From Parvularcula sp964219355 (GTDB lineage: Bacteria > Pseudomonadota > Alphaproteobacteria > Caulobacterales > Parvularculaceae), in contig CAXPOZ010000001.1 of assembly GCA_964219355.1 (NCBI GenBank), positions 1 through 64,000 of the forward strand: a stretch of DNA of 64,000 nt. Reading direction: 5' to 3'. A program made the translations under genes and the position numbers. The notes below the pieces were generated by a model. It made no database searches. It worked only from the letters and a program-made list of their open reading frames with translations, and was not told the DNA's origin. Positions 25,319 through 34,526 of this stretch are shown in pieces; positions within the stretch are counted from its first letter, which is position 1, and each line of letters opens with the position of its first letter.

Positions 25319-27136
25319 ATGTTCCAGACATTCGAGCCCGCATCCGATATCGGCTTTGCCGCGGCGCATGTCCCCCCATTGCGGGCCGCTCTGGCCGATC
25401 AGGGCCTTGATGGCCTGCTCATCCCGCATGATGATGCCTATCTGAACGAATACCTGCCCGACAATGCCGAGCGGCTGATGTGGGCGTCAGGCTTCTCTGG
25501 CTCTGCCGGCATGGCCATCGTATTGAAAGACAAGGCCGCAGTGTTCTCTGATGGGCGGTACACGTTGCAATTACGCGAACAGGTCGATCAGGAATATTTC
25601 GAGCTTCACAACACTGCCGATGTCGACCCCGCCGTATGGCTCGCCGCAAACACCGCCGAAGGCGCGGTGATTGGCTATGATCCCTTCCTATACTCGAAAG
25701 CCGGTCTTGCGCCCTATGTGAGGATGGCTTCGAAGTCTGGCTTTACCCTGAAGGCGCTGGAGACCAATCCCATCGATGCGGCATGGGAAGACCAGCCTGA
25801 AGAGCCCTGCGCGCCGATCCTTCCGCATCCAGACAGCTTTTCAGGCGAGGGAAGCGCGTCCAAACGCCATCGTCTGGCTGATGACCTCAAATCCGCCAAA
25901 GTCGGCGCTGCGCTCTTGACCGCACCGCATTCACTGGCCTGGCTCTTCAACATTCGCGGCGGCGATGTCCACGCCAGCCCCCTGCCGCTTGGACGCGCTA
26001 TTTTGCGCGCCGATGGCAGTGCCGAGCTTTTCATCCATCCCGACAAGGTGACCGACGGCCTGCCCTCCCATCTTGGCAATGAAGTGACCATCCGTGCCGA
26101 GACGGAAGTGATGTCCGCCCTTGCCGATCTCGGCAAAGCCGGCGTCAAGGTCGCCGTCGACCCCGCCATCACTCCGCTTGCCTTCACGCAGGCCCTTGAG
26201 GCCGCAGGCGCCGGCATCGAGGAGATGGCAGACCCCTGCTCCCTCCCCCGCGCCCTGAAAAATGACGCAGAGCTTAATGGCGCGCGCACGGCTCATATCC
26301 GCGACGGCGCGGTCATCACCCGTTTCCTGCACTGGCTGGCCGAAGAAGCCCCCAAAGGCGAACTCACAGAAATTGCCGCCGCCCAGAAACTTGAATCCTT
26401 ACGAATTGCCACCGGCGTCCTCAAAGATATCAGCTTTGATACGATTTCTGGATCCGCCAATCACGGTGCCCTGCCGCATTACCGCGTCTCGACCCGCTCC
26501 GATCAGAAGATCAAGCCGGGCACGTTGTTCCTGATCGATTCAGGCGGTCAGTATGAGGATGGCACAACGGACATCACCCGGACCATGGCAATCGGCACGC
26601 CGACCGAAGAAATGCGCCGCTGCTATACGCTGGTTCTGCAGGGGCATATCGCCCTTGCTACGGCGAAATTCCCCAAGGGGACGTCCGGCCACGCGCTCGA
26701 TGCCTTTGCGCGCCGCCCGCTCTGGGAAGCTGGTCTCGATTATGATCACGGAACCGGCCACGGCGTCGGCAGCTATCTGGGTGTCCATGAAGGCCCGCAG
26801 AAAATCTCCAAACATCCGATCGCGCAGGCGCTTGAGCCCGGCATGATCTGCTCGAATGAGCCGGGTTTCTACAAGGCTGGCGAATTCGGCATACGGATTG
26901 AAAACCTCATTATCGTCAACCAGCCGCAACCGGTCCCCGGCGGCGAACGCGAGATGATGTCATTTGAGACCATCACGCTAGCGCCACTCGAACGCGAACT
27001 GATCGACGCGGACATGCTGACCGCAGAAGAGCGCAAATGGGTCGACGACTATCACGCAGAGGTCTGGGCGAAAGTCGGCCCCGAGCTTGATGGTGAGGTC
27101 AAAGATTGGCTGAAAGCCCGGACCGCCGCGCTCTGA
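25319..27136 (+). CDS. pepP: Xaa-Pro aminopeptidase (M24B family, aminopeptidase P)
   Basis: 605 residues, TAAGGAG in front of the ATG. The N-terminal half has the two creatinase-like domains (GLLIPHDDAYLNEYLP, then SLAWLFNIRGGDV near 207) found in the long, eukaryote-like aminopeptidase P. The C-terminal pita-bread domain holds the di-metal site: LIDSGGQYEDGTTDITRT (Asp ligands near 404 and 415), GTGHGVGSYLGVHEGP (His), and SNEPGFYK and GIRIENL (Glu ligands). It releases the N-terminal residue from peptides with proline in second place. The stop abuts the end of the convergent ligA gene. Confidence 0.94.
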   Translation: MFQTFEPASDIGFAAAHVPPLRAALADQGLDGLLIPHDDAYLNEYLPDNAERLMWASGFSGSAGMAIVLKDKAAVFSDGRYTLQLREQVDQEYFELHNTADVDPAVWLAANTAEGAVIGYDPFLYSKAGLAPYVRMASKSGFTLKALETNPIDAAWEDQPEEPCAPILPHPDSFSGEGSASKRHRLADDLKSAKVGAALLTAPHSLAWLFNIRGGDVHASPLPLGRAILRADGSAELFIHPDKVTDGLPSHLGNEVTIRAETEVMSALADLGKAGVKVAVDPAITPLAFTQALEAAGAGIEEMADPCSLPRALKNDAELNGARTAHIRDGAVITRFLHWLAEEAPKGELTEIAAAQKLESLRIATGVLKDISFDTISGSANHGALPHYRVSTRSDQKIKPGTLFLIDSGGQYEDGTTDITRTMAIGTPTEEMRRCYTLVLQGHIALATAKFPKGTSGHALDAFARRPLWEAGLDYDHGTGHGVGSYLGVHEGPQKISKHPIAQALEPGMICSNEPGFYKAGEFGIRIENLIIVNQPQPVPGGEREMMSFETITLAPLERELIDADMLTAEERKWVDDYHAEVWAKVGPELDGEVKDWLKARTAAL

Positions 27137-29302
27137 TCACCCGGAGATGAGGGTGAGCCACTCATCCTCAGTCAGCACATTCACGCCGAGCTCCGCCGCT
27201 TTTTTAAGCTTGGAGCCGGCCTTCGCGCCCGCGACCAGATAGTCCGTCTTGCCCGAAATCGAGCCGGACACTTTCGCGCCGAGGCTTGCGGCTTTTGCTT
27301 TGGCCTCGTCGCGTGTCATCTTCTCAAGCGTGCCGGTGAAAACGACCGTCTTGCCGGAGACCGGGCTGTCGGAGGCGGCTTTCGGCATGGGCTCCGGATC
27401 AACTTCCTTTGCCAGAGCCGTCAGTGCCGTGACATTTTTCGGCTCATGGAAGAATTCGGCGAGCGCGTCGGTAACCGTCTCACCAATCCCGTCGATCGAA
27501 AGCAGCTCGGCCTTCACTTCGTCATTCCCCGCAGCCAGCGCCTGCCCCGCCGCCTCGAAGGCCTCCAGCGACTCATAGCGGCTCGCGAGCAGCCGTGCTG
27601 TAATTTCCCCGACATGGCGGATGCCGAGCGCGAATATAAGCCGATCGAGCCTACGCGTGCGCGCCGCCCGGATCGACGCGAAAAGATTGTCGAGCGATTT
27701 GCGGTTGGTGACCTCATTCGTCCACCGTGCAGGCTGAGTCTTGGTCGGCGCGAGGCGCTTATAGCTCTGCAGATCCGACGTGCCCGGTACATCGAACGCG
27801 CCATCGAGATAACGCTGCTCCAGCGTGAAGATTTCGGCTGGTGAACGGATCATCCGCCGCCCGAAGAAATCCTCAATCTGCCGCGCGCCGAGCCCGTCTA
27901 TGTCCATCGCCCGGCGGGAGACGAAATGCTTGAGCCGTTCGACGAGCTGCGCGGGACAGATCAGCCCGCCGGTGCAGCGCGTAATGACATCGCGCTCGCC
28001 CGTCTTTTCATTCAGCTCCCGGACGGCATCCGAGCCGCAGACCGGACAGCTCTCGGGGAATTGATAGGGCTTTGCGCCCTTGGGCCTTTTGGCTTTGACG
28101 ACTTCGAGCACCTGCGGGATGACATCGCCCGCCCGCTGGATGGTGACCGTGTCGCCCTCGCGCGCATCAAGCCGCTCGATCTCATCGGCATTGTGCAGGG
28201 TCGCATTGGAGACGACGACCCCGCCGACCGTCACGGGATGAAGCCGCGCCGTCGGCGTCAGCGCGCCGGTCCGGCCAACCTGAATATCGATCCGCTCCAA
28301 CACAGTCTGGGCCTTCTCGGCACTGAATTTATGGGCAATGGCCCAGCGCGGTGCGCGGCTGACAAACCCCAGGCGCTCCTGCCAGTCGAGTCGGTCAACC
28401 TTATAGACGACCCCGTCAATATCGTAATCGAGTTCAGCCCGTTGCTCCTCAATCGCATGATAATGCGCAAGCGCGTCCTCGACGGTCGCGGTGCGAACGA
28501 AAAGATCGTTCACGGAGAACCCGAACTTCTTGAGGCTCTCGACCGCGCCGCTCTGTGTCTCGGCCAAGCCCTCACCAGACACCTCCCCCCAGGCATAAGC
28601 AAAGAATTTGAGCGGCCGGGAGGCTGTCACCTCGACATCTTTCTGCCGCAGGGAGCCTGCCGCGGCGTTGCGCGGATTGGCAAAGACCTTTTGCCCCTCC
28701 AGCTCGAACCGCCGGTTCATCTCGGCAAAATCCTCCTTGCCGAGATAGATCTCACCGCGCACTTCGAGCACATCCGGCACGCCCTTGATCTCCTTCGGAA
28801 TATCATCAAGCGTCGCAAGATTGCGGGTGATGTCCTCGCCGACCGTTCCGTCACCGCGTGTTGCGCCGAGCACGAATTTGCCCTTCTCATAGCGCAGGCT
28901 GGCCGACAGCCCGTCAATTTTGGGCTCTGCCGTCAGCGCGACTTCCTCATCTTCAGCCAGACCGAGGAATCGCCGAATTCGCGCGACAAATTCATGGACA
29001 TCTTCATCCGAGAACGCATTATCGAGCGACAGCATGGGCCGGGCATGCGTGACCTTCGCAAAGCGTCCGCTTGGCGCCGCGCCAACTTTCTGCGTCGGGC
29101 TGTCAGCACTTTTCAGCGACGGAAAGACCGCTTCAATCGCCTCAAGTCGCTGGCGGGCGGCATCATATTCCGCGTCCGTGAGGCTCGGGTCATCATCCTG
29201 ATAATAGGCGCGGTCCGCCTCGGCGATCAGGGCTGCAAGACGCACATGCTCCGTGCCAGCGTCCTTTTCAGACAGCTTTTCGGCCGGCGTCCTGTCCGTC
29301 AC
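27137..29302 (-). CDS. ligA: NAD-dependent DNA ligase
   Basis: 721 residues. Domain Ia and the adenylation domain carry the active Lys128 in AEPKIDG. The OB fold follows, then a four-cysteine zinc finger (CPVCG, then CTGGLICPAQ). Next are helix-hairpin-helix repeats (DGLGARQIEDFF and SIDGIGETV) and a C-terminal BRCT domain (about 645-721; GKTVVFTGTLEKMTR). It seals nicks in replication and repair. The start overlaps the recN stop by four bases (ATGA), so recN-ligA is an operon. Confidence 0.98.
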   Translation of the reverse strand: MTDRTPAEKLSEKDAGTEHVRLAALIAEADRAYYQDDDPSLTDAEYDAARQRLEAIEAVFPSLKSADSPTQKVGAAPSGRFAKVTHARPMLSLDNAFSDEDVHEFVARIRRFLGLAEDEEVALTAEPKIDGLSASLRYEKGKFVLGATRGDGTVGEDITRNLATLDDIPKEIKGVPDVLEVRGEIYLGKEDFAEMNRRFELEGQKVFANPRNAAAGSLRQKDVEVTASRPLKFFAYAWGEVSGEGLAETQSGAVESLKKFGFSVNDLFVRTATVEDALAHYHAIEEQRAELDYDIDGVVYKVDRLDWQERLGFVSRAPRWAIAHKFSAEKAQTVLERIDIQVGRTGALTPTARLHPVTVGGVVVSNATLHNADEIERLDAREGDTVTIQRAGDVIPQVLEVVKAKRPKGAKPYQFPESCPVCGSDAVRELNEKTGERDVITRCTGGLICPAQLVERLKHFVSRRAMDIDGLGARQIEDFFGRRMIRSPAEIFTLEQRYLDGAFDVPGTSDLQSYKRLAPTKTQPARWTNEVTNRKSLDNLFASIRAARTRRLDRLIFALGIRHVGEITARLLASRYESLEAFEAAGQALAAGNDEVKAELLSIDGIGETVTDALAEFFHEPKNVTALTALAKEVDPEPMPKAASDSPVSGKTVVFTGTLEKMTRDEAKAKAASLGAKVSGSISGKTDYLVAGAKAGSKLKKAAELGVNVLTEDEWLTLISG

Positions 29303-30987
29303 GCAGCCCGCCTTTTCGGCTTGCCAGCGAGCAGTTTGGCCGCAGCGGCCCGTGCCTCGTCGGTGATTTTCGCGCCGGACAACATGCGGGCGATTTCCTC
29401 CGTCCGCGCCTCATCGTCAAGCCGGGTGACCGTGGTCGTCAGCCGCTGGCGGCCCTTTTTCTCCACCTTCAGATGGACGGCCCCGCGCGCGGCGACCTGC
29501 GGGCTGTGGGTGACGACAAGCACCTGACTGCCCCGCGAAATCGCTTCGAGGCGTTCGCCCACCGCATCGGCCACCGCGCCACCAACCCCTGAGTCGACCT
29601 CATCGAAGATGATCACGGTGCGGCTCTCGCGGGCGACCAGCACGGCTTTGAGCGCGAGTACAAAGCGCGACAGCTCCCCGCCCGATGCAATCACGGAGAG
29701 ATCCCCGAAAGGCGTGCCGGGATTGGTCGAGACAAGAAAACGGATCCGGTCAATCCCGCGTGCGCCCGGCTCATCAGGCCGGGGATCGACCTCTGCATGG
29801 AAGCGCGCATGGCCGAGCTTCAAAGGTTTCAGCTCTTTCTCAATCGCCCGGTCGAGCCGATCGGAGGCCTGACGCCGCCGCTCGGAGAGAAGTGAGGCGG
29901 CCTTGTCGAATTTCCGGCGCGCCGCGCGAAGGTCGGCTTCGAGCTTACCGAAATTCTCCTCGCCCTCCTCGATACTGGCGAGCGCGGCGGTCACTTCTTG
30001 CAGGTAATCGGCCAGCCGGTCCGGGACGCGCGAATATTTCCGGCCTGCCGCGCGCAAGGCAAAGAGGCGCTCCTCAGTCCGGTTAAGATCCTCCGCATCC
30101 GTCACAAAACTGTCCGCCGCAGCCACCACCGCATCGCGGGCCGCGCCGAATTCCTCCATCGCTGCATCGAGCCGGGCAACAGCTTCGGTCAGCGGTCCAG
30201 CCTCCCCTTCGGGCAGGCGGGCAGCGGCGCGTTCGATCTGCATGGCGGCATGGGCGAGCCTGCGCGTGGCGCCATCATCCTCGAGCACTTCTGTTGCATC
30301 GCGAAGGTCGCCGGCGACTTTCTCGGCCGCCATCAGGACCGCGCGCCGGTCGGCGAGCGTTGCCTCCTCACCCGGCTCGGGGCCGAGCGCCGTCAGCTCT
30401 TCGGCAACATGGCGCAGATAATCCGTCTCCCCCGCAAGGCGCGCGCGTTCGGCCTTTGCCTCCTCCAGCGTCCGCTCGATATCCCGCACCTCTCCCCAGA
30501 GCCGCGCGACCTCTGCGGCCTCCTCGGTCAGCCCTCCATACTGGTCGAGAAGTTGGCCATGGGTTTCAGGGTTCAAAAAGCCGAGGCTCTGATGCTGGCC
30601 ATGGACTTCAATCAGGGTCTCGCCGATCTGGCGCAGTAGCGCGACGCTCACCGCCTGATCGTTGATGAAGGCCCGCGACTTACCGTCGGCCATCTGCACA
30701 CGGCGCAGGGTAATCGTGTCATCCTCGGTCGAAAGCCCGTTCTGCTCCAGCGCCTCCCAGGCGGGATGCTCCGCTGACACATCGAAGGTCGCGGCAACGA
30801 TCCCCTTGTCCGCGCTGTAGCGGACGAGCCCCTTGTCGGCCCGCGCGCCGGTCGCGAGGCCCAGCGAATCGAGCAGGATCGATTTGCCCGCCCCGGTCTC
30901 CCCGGTCAGGGCCGTCAATCCGCCGCCGACCGACAGCCGCAACTGATCGATCAGGACGATATCCTGGATATGGAGCTCACAAAGCAT
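29299..30987 (-). CDS. recN: DNA repair protein RecN
   Basis: 562 residues. It is an SMC-like ATPase of double-strand break repair. Walker A is GETGAGKS (29-36) close to the N-terminus; QSLGFLNPETHGQLLDQYGG marks the family. A long coiled coil fills the middle (about 155-370), and the C-terminal head has LSVIASGGELSRFVLALK (ABC signature) and VIIFDEVDSGVGG (Walker B). It ends KRRAA and is translationally coupled to ligA. Confidence 0.97.
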   Translation of the reverse strand: MLCELHIQDIVLIDQLRLSVGGGLTALTGETGAGKSILLDSLGLATGARADKGLVRYSADKGIVAATFDVSAEHPAWEALEQNGLSTEDDTITLRRVQMADGKSRAFINDQAVSVALLRQIGETLIEVHGQHQSLGFLNPETHGQLLDQYGGLTEEAAEVARLWGEVRDIERTLEEAKAERARLAGETDYLRHVAEELTALGPEPGEEATLADRRAVLMAAEKVAGDLRDATEVLEDDGATRRLAHAAMQIERAAARLPEGEAGPLTEAVARLDAAMEEFGAARDAVVAAADSFVTDAEDLNRTEERLFALRAAGRKYSRVPDRLADYLQEVTAALASIEEGEENFGKLEADLRAARRKFDKAASLLSERRRQASDRLDRAIEKELKPLKLGHARFHAEVDPRPDEPGARGIDRIRFLVSTNPGTPFGDLSVIASGGELSRFVLALKAVLVARESRTVIIFDEVDSGVGGAVADAVGERLEAISRGSQVLVVTHSPQVAARGAVHLKVEKKGRQRLTTTVTRLDDEARTEEIARMLSGAKITDEARAAAAKLLAGKPKRRAA

Positions 30988-31048
30988 GCGCTGATTGTCG
31001 GCTGAACCGGAGAACAGGTCAAGAACGCCGAGCCATCAGCCAGCCCGG

Positions 31049-31078
31049 AAAAAGGCGCCCGGCTCTTCGCCGGGCACC
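31049..31078 (-). terminator. Intrinsic terminator of the M28 peptidase gene
   Basis: On the minus strand GGTGCCCGG and CCGGGCGCC (one G:U or mismatch near the base) form a stem over 31054-31078, followed by TTTTT (31049-31053). Confidence 0.8.
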
Positions 31079-31082
31079 TGTC

Positions 31083-32702
31083 TTATTTCCCGAAATAGTC
31101 GCCGAAGAAATCACCCTCATTCCAGGTCGGGCGGTCATCCGCATTCGCGATGGCTTTGGCGATCCGGTAGTTGATTTCGGCGAAGCGTGCCGCCTGATCA
31201 TAGCGAATATCCTGAGACGCATCATCACCGGGCCGGTGATAATTGGTCGAAAGGAAACCGCGGAAAGCCTCTTCACCACCGTTTTCAAAGCCGAGCACCA
31301 TGAAGATCGAAGGGATGCCCACTTTGACATAGTTATAATGATCCGACCGTACAAAGAGGACCATTTCCGGCACGGGGTCAGGCGACAAGGTTACCCCGAG
31401 CGTACCGGCAGCAGCCTCCGCCGTTTCCTTGATACTGGAATGCTGTGCGCCAAACGCGATCACGTCAGTAAAATCATGCAGCAGGATCGGCATGTCGAGA
31501 TTAACATTGGCAATCATCGATTCTGCAGGCACGGTCGGATTCTGGGCATTATATTCCGATCCCAGAAGACCTTTCTCCTCAGCCGTCAGCGCAACGAAAA
31601 GGATCGACCGGCGCGGCCGCTCGCCATTTTTGAACTTGCGGGCTTCCTCGAGCAGCGTCGAGATGCCGGACGCATTGTCCATGGCGCCATTATTGATGAT
31701 GTCCTTGTCCGGATCTTCTTCAATGACGCGCAGCTTGCCAATGTGATCAAGGTGAGCCGTCAAGACGACATATTCGCCTTTCAGGTCAGGGTCAGAGCCC
31801 TCAATGACGCCAATGACGTTGGGTGATTCATAATCTTCCCATTCACTGGCGCCGGCAATGCGCAGACTGACACCCAGCTCTTTCGGCGCCATGCCGTCTT
31901 TAAAATCATCCGCACTCATCCCAGCGGCGAGTGCCAGCTTGGCCGTGCCCGTTTCGGTCAGATAGGCCGCCGCTGCGATCTCTTTTTCCTTGCCGTCCGG
32001 ATGAACCACAACATCACTTGCTCGTGCCGCCGCGCGCTCAAGGCGCGAGCCGCTGAACCCGCCCGTCGGATTGAGCGTCACGAAACCAACCGCGCCATGC
32101 GCGGCAGCTGCTTCCCGCTTGGTGGAAGCACGGTTGAAGTGGGCATTTTCCTCAGAGGGCAGATCATCCGGCACACCGCTGAGCACGGCAACGATTTTGC
32201 CCGTCACGTCGATCTTGTCATAGGCAGTCTGACCAAACATCGGCGCATCAAGACCATAGCCCATGAAGACGACATCCGCCGTCACATCAAAGCTCTCATG
32301 ATAGGTCGACGCCCCAACGTAGAAATCGTCGAAGATTTGCATGTCCGCGCCGGCCAGCTCGACGACTGACGCCTCAACGACCGTCTTCTCTTTACGCAGC
32401 GGCACTTGCTGGAGGTAGCCATCGTCGCCCGCGGGCTTGAGGCCGATCTCTTTGTAGGCAGCGACCACATAATCTACGGCCTTGTCGTAACCGGGTGTTC
32501 CCGCCTCGCGCCCCTCATATTCGTCGCCCGCCAATGTCGTCAGATCGTTCCGGAACCGCTCCGCCGAAGCTGCAGCGCCGTCAGGCCAGCTTGTGTCGTA
32601 TTTTGCCCCCTTAGGAGCATCCGCGTCCGGCGCCGTTGCGGCACAGGAGGCAAGGAAAGCAATAGCGGCCGAGCCAAGGACAAGGCGGCGAAGATTGGTC
32701 AT
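31083..32702 (-). CDS. M28 family zinc aminopeptidase, lipoprotein
   Basis: 539 residues. The N-terminus has a lipoprotein signal with lipobox FLASC (lipidated Cys at 20), so the enzyme is membrane-anchored on the periplasmic side. A PA-type insert (about 130-260) precedes the M28 peptidase core. Metal-site motifs are VLTAHLDHIG (His), NGAMDNASGISTLLEEA (bridging Asp), LTAEEKGLLGSE (catalytic Glu pair), an Asp in NVNLDMPILL and a final His in VRSDHYNYVKVGIPS. Family members remove N-terminal residues from peptides. The gene is followed by its own terminator and stands alone. Confidence 0.92.
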   Translation of the reverse strand: MTNLRRLVLGSAAIAFLASCAATAPDADAPKGAKYDTSWPDGAAASAERFRNDLTTLAGDEYEGREAGTPGYDKAVDYVVAAYKEIGLKPAGDDGYLQQVPLRKEKTVVEASVVELAGADMQIFDDFYVGASTYHESFDVTADVVFMGYGLDAPMFGQTAYDKIDVTGKIVAVLSGVPDDLPSEENAHFNRASTKREAAAAHGAVGFVTLNPTGGFSGSRLERAAARASDVVVHPDGKEKEIAAAAYLTETGTAKLALAAGMSADDFKDGMAPKELGVSLRIAGASEWEDYESPNVIGVIEGSDPDLKGEYVVLTAHLDHIGKLRVIEEDPDKDIINNGAMDNASGISTLLEEARKFKNGERPRRSILFVALTAEEKGLLGSEYNAQNPTVPAESMIANVNLDMPILLHDFTDVIAFGAQHSSIKETAEAAAGTLGVTLSPDPVPEMVLFVRSDHYNYVKVGIPSIFMVLGFENGGEEAFRGFLSTNYHRPGDDASQDIRYDQAARFAEINYRIAKAIANADDRPTWNEGDFFGDYFGK

Positions 32703-32777
32703 GAGAGTAAGCCCTTTACCGAATTTCGATGCATTAACATCGTTCGGAGGGCATTTGGCAAGGTGGCGTCTGGCCGC

Positions 32778-33134
32778 TTAGATGATCCGCTGGATCGAGT
32801 TGTCGTCATTCATGAGAACGACGGTCGGCTTGTAGTTCCGGGCTTCTTCCGCCGGCACCTGACCAAAAGCCGAGATGATCACCTTGTCCCCGGCATGGGC
32901 AAGGCGTGCCGCCGCCCCGTTGAGCATGAACTGCCGTGAGCCGCGCTCGGCGGGCAGCGCATAGGTCGCGAGCCGGTTGCCATTGGTGACGTTCCAGATG
33001 TCCACATGCTCGTAAGGCAGGATCCCCGCTGCATCGAGCAGATCCTCGTCGATCGCGATCGAACCCTCATAATGAAGGTCGGTCATCGTCAGGGTCGCCC
33101 CGTGGATCTTTGATTTGAGCATTTTGAGGAGCAT
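32778..33134 (-). CDS. panD: Aspartate 1-decarboxylase
   Basis: 118 residues from ATG 33134. It makes beta-alanine for pantothenate and coenzyme A. The precursor self-cleaves between Gly24 and Ser25 in LHYEGSIAID, and with this start the Ser falls at 25 exactly as in E. coli PanD, which supports the start. TNGNRLATYALPAERGS and NGAAARLAHAGDKVII are conserved. Longer in-frame starts exist but add non-family sequence. It is divergent from the ferredoxin-NADP reductase gene. Confidence 0.95.
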   Translation of the reverse strand: MLLKMLKSKIHGATLTMTDLHYEGSIAIDEDLLDAAGILPYEHVDIWNVTNGNRLATYALPAERGSRQFMLNGAAARLAHAGDKVIISAFGQVPAEEARNYKPTVVLMNDDNSIQRII

Positions 33135-33197
33135 TGGCCTGCCCGTTGTTGTGCAGGTGCGATATAATGTTGCTGGCCGCACATGAAAACCCCATTG

Positions 33198-33209
33198 ATT
33201 CACGTGAAT
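33198..33209. promoter_or_regulatory. 12-bp palindrome in the panD/fpr divergent promoter region
   Basis: ATTCACGTGAAT is a perfect palindrome roughly midway between the divergent starts at 33134 and 33317. Binding by a dimeric regulator is possible; nothing else supports it. Confidence 0.25.
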
Positions 33210-33316
33210 GCATAGCATTTCTCACGTCCTATCGAGAAAGGGTTGGGTTGCCTTTCATATGTGACAGCACCCATATGCGCGCTTTCGCTCGTCCGACCGC
33301 CTTTTAAGGAATTCTC

Positions 33317-34090
33317 ATGGCTGCCTTCACCACGGAAAAAGTCACGCTCGTCCAGCATTATACCGACCGGCTGTTCCGCTTCCGCACGACCCGTGATCCG
33401 GCCTTCCGCTTTCGCTCAGGCGAATTCGTGATGATCGGCCTGCCCGGTGATAACGGCAAACCGATCCTGCGGGCCTATTCTGTCGCGAGCCCCGCCTGGG
33501 ACGAGGAAATCGAGTTTTTCTCGATCAAAGTCGAGGACGGCCCCCTCACGTCGCGGCTCCAGAAAATCGAAGTCGGCGATGAGATCATCGTCGGCAAGAA
33601 GCCGACCGGCACGCTGGTGCTCGACGCCCTCACCCCGGGCAAACGGCTTTACATGTTCTCGACCGGGACCGGCTTTGCGCCCTTCGCAAGCCTCGTCCGC
33701 GAGCCCGAGACCTACGAGAAGTTCGAAGAGGTCATCGTCACCCATACCTGCCGTCTCGTCGATGAGCTCGCCTATTCAGGCGAGATCGTCGACAGCCTGA
33801 AGGATGACCCGCTGGTCGGCGACGTTGCGCCCGCGCAGCTCAAATATGTCTCCTCCTGCACGCGTGAGAAGCATCCGCTCGAAGGGCGCATCACGACACT
33901 GATCGAAAACGGCAAGCTGTTTGACGTCTTGGGCGTACCGCCGCTCAATCCGGAAACGGACCGGGTGATGATCTGCGGCTCGATGGAGATGATTGCCGAC
34001 ACCAAGGCCCTGACCGAACAGGCTGGCCTCACCGAAGGTTCTAATGCCCAACCAGCTCAGTTCGTCGTTGAGAAAGCCTTTGTCGGCTAA
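33317..34090 (+). CDS. fpr: Ferredoxin-NADP(+) reductase
   Basis: 257 residues, AAGGAA before the ATG. It is a flavoenzyme of the bacterial subclass that moves electrons between NADPH and ferredoxin or flavodoxin. The FAD-binding motif RAYSVASP and the flavin-phosphate region are near residues 50-57. FSTGTGFAPFASLVR (about 114-128) binds NADP, and VMICGSMEMI is the usual late motif. The chain ends in FVEKAFVG-like sequence typical of the bacterial Fpr type. The 7Fe ferredoxin at 23585-23923 is a plausible partner. Confidence 0.95.
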   Translation: MAAFTTEKVTLVQHYTDRLFRFRTTRDPAFRFRSGEFVMIGLPGDNGKPILRAYSVASPAWDEEIEFFSIKVEDGPLTSRLQKIEVGDEIIVGKKPTGTLVLDALTPGKRLYMFSTGTGFAPFASLVREPETYEKFEEVIVTHTCRLVDELAYSGEIVDSLKDDPLVGDVAPAQLKYVSSCTREKHPLEGRITTLIENGKLFDVLGVPPLNPETDRVMICGSMEMIADTKALTEQAGLTEGSNAQPAQFVVEKAFVG

Positions 34091-34094
34091 ACCC

Positions 34095-34526
34095 TCAGTG
34101 CAAGGATGAAATGGCAGCCTTGAGGTGCTGCGCCATCACTCTTGGCGTGAAGGGTTTTTCGATCCAACAAAGGGGCGAGGACTTATCACCAGCCTCACGG
34201 ATTTCCGGTGAGTTGAATGCCGTCACGAAGATGATCGGGACATCAAGCTGTTCACGGAGCACTTCTGCCACTTCGATCCCGACGAGATCGCCACAAAGAT
34301 TGAGATCGATAGTCACAAGATCAGGCCGCTCCGTCTCGCAAAGTGCCACTGCCTGACCTGCTGTGGCTGCTGTCGCTACAACTTCCATTCCAGCAAGTTC
34401 GATCGCCTCGCTAACGGAGAGCGAAACCAGGAAATCATCCTCAACAACAATAACCTTGAGCTTGTCTCCAGAAGCAGAAACCACTGGCGGACGGCTCTTT
34501 TCAGGCGATGTACTCAGACTCTCCAT
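34095..34526 (-). CDS. Single-domain response regulator (receiver)
   Basis: 143 residues from ATG 34526. It is a lone receiver domain: acidic pair VVEDD (28-31), phospho-acceptor Asp74 in VTIDLNL, FVTAFNS, and the conserved Lys in IEKPF. No output domain follows. It overlaps the end of the sensor kinase gene by 26 bases, so the two are co-translated and likely cognate. Receivers of this subfamily next to HWE/HisKA_2 kinases often act as phosphate sinks or relays in stress or light responses. Confidence 0.88.
   Translation of the reverse strand: MESLSTSPEKSRPPVVSASGDKLKVIVVEDDFLVSLSVSEAIELAGMEVVATAATAGQAVALCETERPDLVTIDLNLCGDLVGIEVAEVLREQLDVPIIFVTAFNSPEIREAGDKSSPLCWIEKPFTPRVMAQHLKAAISSLH

Noticed and set aside
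27926..29527. Long plus-strand frame of 533 codons
   Set aside because: Antisense to ligA and the recN end; the ligA motifs are intact on the other strand and the plus-strand translation matches no family.
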